From Pratylenchus scribneri (Eukaryota; Nematoda; Chromadorea; Rhabditida; Pratylenchidae), in assembly GCA_030063045.1 (NCBI GenBank), contig JAQSEB010000149.1:1-64000 (forward strand): a stretch of 64,000 bases of DNA, in the 5' to 3' direction. Of this stretch, positions 61,617 to 64,000 are shown piece after piece; within the stretch, counting starts at the first letter, position 1; each line of letters begins with the position of its first letter. The position numbers and the translations under genes are program-made. A model generated the notes under the pieces. It had not been told where the DNA came from, did no database searches, and saw nothing but the letters and a program-made list of their open reading frames with translations.

Positions 61617-61825
61617 CACACCTATCAAACACCGTATTCAACTCCATCAATCGCATCAAAGTGGCCTTCAGCAAATTTGCACGTTCCCGGCTTGCCTCCG
61701 GACAATTCTCCACAATCCCCGCCTCAAATGCCGCACAAATTCATCGCATTTTTAAAAATGGAACCACCAGGGAAAGGAACAAAATGAACGTTGATTTTTG
61801 TATTATTCTGGCTAAAATAAAGGGT
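61617..61825 (-). pseudogene. Broken copy of a V-ATPase subunit a exon
   Basis: The minus strand reproduces the exon at 1819-2004 together with its intron acceptor. It reads [17 protein letters not shown], then [20 protein letters not shown], against [20 protein letters not shown] in the gene. Read by eye, about nine bases differ across the last ~113, and nearly all are synonymous. The 5' part carries a one-base length change and an in-frame TGA, and the donor GT is altered to AT, so this copy cannot serve as the same exon. No neighbouring V-ATPase exons are seen around it. Confidence 0.85.
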
Positions 61826-61829
61826 AAGA

Positions 61830-62955
61830 GATGCCATAAGCCCAAAAAGGATATAGGAAAATTAACAATTAATTTAAATTCCACATCATTTAAATGATAA
61901 ATATTTTATCTCATCTTTGTCAACTTCCATTACAATAAATTTAAATAAAATTCTGATAGAATTGTCTTTTATTAGATATTGGGCAAAGTTTTCGTCAAAA
62001 TTTTGACAATGTATCAGAATCAAAATGCGGCAAATATATTTATCCAGCAGATAGCAACTATGAGTGATTGAAAATTCTTTTTTTAATCAATTTAAGGCTT
62101 ATAATATTCCAAGAACAAAATCAATAAGGTCTAAAACAAATTGTTAAAAAATGTGCGGATATTCACAATTAAATGCAATGAATGATATTAAAAATGATTT
62201 TTTAATAGGCAATAAGCAGTTAGCATATAAGCACCGAACAGAAAATATCAACGTTGCTTATTTTTAATTATTAAACAACCATTTATTGCCCTTTTAACTA
62301 TGAATAATCTGTATGGTCTGATCAGCACTAATATAAAAATTTTATTTGATCATGCTAAAAGTCTCTCTATCGCATTTTATTTTTTATACTGTCTGAATAT
62401 AATTATTTCTCGAGGAAAAATGTAGAAAAATGACAGATTTTATGGATTTGGCTTATGAGAGTGGGCCGTTTAGATTTCTATTATGAATATTAGATGATAA
62501 CTGAGAAATTTGTGAAATTAATTAATTGAATTGAAATTTTTTGTCTGTCCTATTTATTCATTTTAAATATTTTATTTTATTCTTTTTTATCTCAATTAAT
62601 TTTCTGTTGTGTAACATTTTTGTAATATTTGAATGGGGCTCTCTATTTTTGATTCATACGATGGCAATGATTCAATGCTCTTTTTTCAATATTCATTCAT
62701 TCTTGTGTGTTTCAATTGTTCTTTTCGTTAAAATCGTTTCTATGTATATTTTTGACGTGGATTGGTGAATAACAAAACATTTTAAAATACAAAAATTGAA
62801 TAATTTATTCTTTTAAAATGAATTAATGCTGTATAAATGATTCAATAATTTTTCTTAGCACAATTGGCCTAAGAATGGAATTTTTTCTTGAATTTTATTT
62901 TATTTAAGCAATGAAATGCTTATTTAGTTTATAATCATATTTATTTTTATTTTAG
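61830..62955. other. AT-rich sequence, no feature seen
   Basis: Short hydrophobic open frames occur (for example near 62541) but have the Phe/Ile-rich composition expected of random AT-rich DNA. No repeat family of this window is present. Confidence 0.55.
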
Positions 62956-62960
62956 CTATT

Positions 62961-63471
62961 TTATGAACACATCATTCTTTTTCCATCATCTTTTTCTGAA
63001 ATTGGTTTTCCATTCTTCTTATCAACTTCTTCAGATTCAATTTCAATTTCCGTGCACCTTAATTCTAAAAGTAAACCAAGTTTTATTAAGAACCACAGAA
63101 TTTAAAGCGAACGATTAATATAGTCGCTGCTCTCGTAGAAAATTGTTTTAACCGTCGTAATTCCCGTCACATTTACAAATTCGATTGGCGGCGCCTCAAA
63201 AAACCAAAGTTCTTCATTTTTTCTTGCTGAATTGTGCTGCTTCTCCTCGACCTCATTTTTATTATCTTCATAATAAACATGAATTTTTCCATCCAAAGTC
63301 CCATTGGTCCAAAAAATTCCATATCCGTTTCCATTTCGTATAAAAGTATGAGAAGAATTTGCTGTTTTAATTGTTGCGCTGAACTCTTTGGTTCCTGCTG
63401 GCATTGCAACTAAAGACAATTCTGAATTAGATACGTTCGATGCCATTTCAACCATTTGGACAACATGAAAA
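62961..63471 (-). CDS. Unidentified two-exon gene fragment
   Basis: Exon 63113-63471 is open after an acceptor (ATTAAACAG) and encodes a Ser/Asn-rich, beta-strand-like segment: SLVAMPAGTKEFSATIKT, GYGIFWTNGTLDGKIHVYY, ELWFFEAPPIEFVNVTG. It can join through a weak GTTCGC donor to 62961-63064, which encodes an acidic/basic tail ending MMCS and a stop. The strand pattern could fit a farnesoic-acid-methyltransferase-like (FAMeT) or a galectin-like sandwich; neither is convincing by eye. The 5' end is not found. Confidence 0.4.
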
Positions 63472-63755
63472 CTGTTTAATAAAAGAAAATTAAATTGATT
63501 ATTTTAAGAATAGTTAAAGTCGGCTTAGCGACCAGCAGGTTTTCATAAAATCCCGTTTTCGTTTTTTTTCCGAAATAATATCTATTTTCGATTTCTGCCA
63601 TTCTCGGTTATTTTTTAGTAAAAAATTCCTAATTTCGGTTTTTTATTTCATCAATTTTTTTGTAACCAAAATTGACTTTGAACCCTTTTTATTTATAATT
63701 CATTCAAAATATTTTTTAGAAACAAAAATAAGAAAATTATTATTAAAATTTTTAC

Positions 63756-63909
63756 TGGTTTCTATCTTCAAAAGCCAATTGCCAACGGCCTTTACCCATT
63801 TTCACAACTGAATTGAATATTGGGGTATAGCGATGATACAGAGCGCCAATTTTTGTCCATTGTTTTTGTCGTCGATCCACCAATAAGAAGACAGGCAAAA
63901 ATGAGCTTA
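63756..63909 (-). CDS. Possible exon, unidentified
   Basis: Open between an acceptor (AATAAAG, exon from 63909) and a donor (GTAAAA after 63756). It encodes LPVFLLVDRRQKQWTK, then IGALYHRYTPIFNSVVKMGK and GRWQLAFEDRN, with protein-like composition and no simple repeats. It is on the same strand as, and upstream of, the 63.1-63.5 kb exon, but the two phases were not matched. No family recognised. Confidence 0.35.
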
Positions 63910-64000
63910 CTTTATTGAATTTAATAAATTTTATATTTAAATAATTTTAACAAACTTACGAAAAATAATTGCGAAAATCATAAAAATGGAGTGCATTAAT

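Noticed and set aside
62541..62768. 75-codon hydrophobic frame that could suggest a chemoreceptor fragment
   Set aside because: The composition is what random AT-rich DNA gives, and no receptor motif or splice site supports it.
1..64000. tRNA, rRNA, spliced-leader or other structural RNA genes
   Set aside because: No cloverleaf with a GTTCGA-type loop and matching arms, and no conserved rRNA or SL sequence, was seen on either strand by eye; a covariance-model search would be needed to exclude them.

Overview
The window is eukaryotic, AT-rich nuclear DNA with many small exons, introns of about 40-60 bases between homologous exons, and introns swollen by repeats. Every recognisable gene is animal-like. 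The very short introns, the frequent GC-AG introns and a signal-peptide-bearing SPRY-domain gene (SPRYSEC-like) point to a nematode, most likely a plant-parasitic tylenchid near the cyst nematodes. The species assignment is inference.

Layout: 1-8013 (+) the last two thirds or more of a V-ATPase V0 subunit a gene. 8484-25847 (-) a complete metabotropic glutamate receptor (class C GPCR) gene, tail-to-tail with it. 29571-32316 (-) a stomatin-family gene, with a possible upstream exon near 35.1 kb. 39607-40851 (+) a secreted SPRY protein. 41.0-42.3 kb an inverted-repeat element around a small acidic ORF. 42990-45776 (+) a gene with weak resemblance to Lines. 46133-49403 (+) and 50199-51598 (-) two galectin-like paralogues, tail-to-tail. 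54731-60335 (+) a complete PEX5 peroxisomal import receptor. 61617-61825 (-) a broken copy of one V-ATPase a exon. 62.96-63.9 kb (-) unidentified exons. The genes belong to unrelated pathways (proton pumping, glutamate signalling, membrane scaffolding, peroxisome import, putative secreted lectin or effector proteins), so no operon is proposed.

Repeats take up a large part of the window. (i) At least six intronic minisatellites share a TTCCGGAA core but have different spacers and periods; the largest is about 4.7 kb. (ii) A dispersed element carries a variable number of ~46-base internal repeats and occurs ten times, in both orientations. (iii) A palindromic MITE-like family occurs as single units and as two-unit composites sharing a common core. 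(iv) A second MITE-like family has at least eight copies. (v) There are a few one-off inverted-repeat elements and two short-period arrays at 52.3-54.4 kb.

Exon borders come from reading-frame continuity, splice dinucleotides and family homology read by eye. No alignment or search was run.
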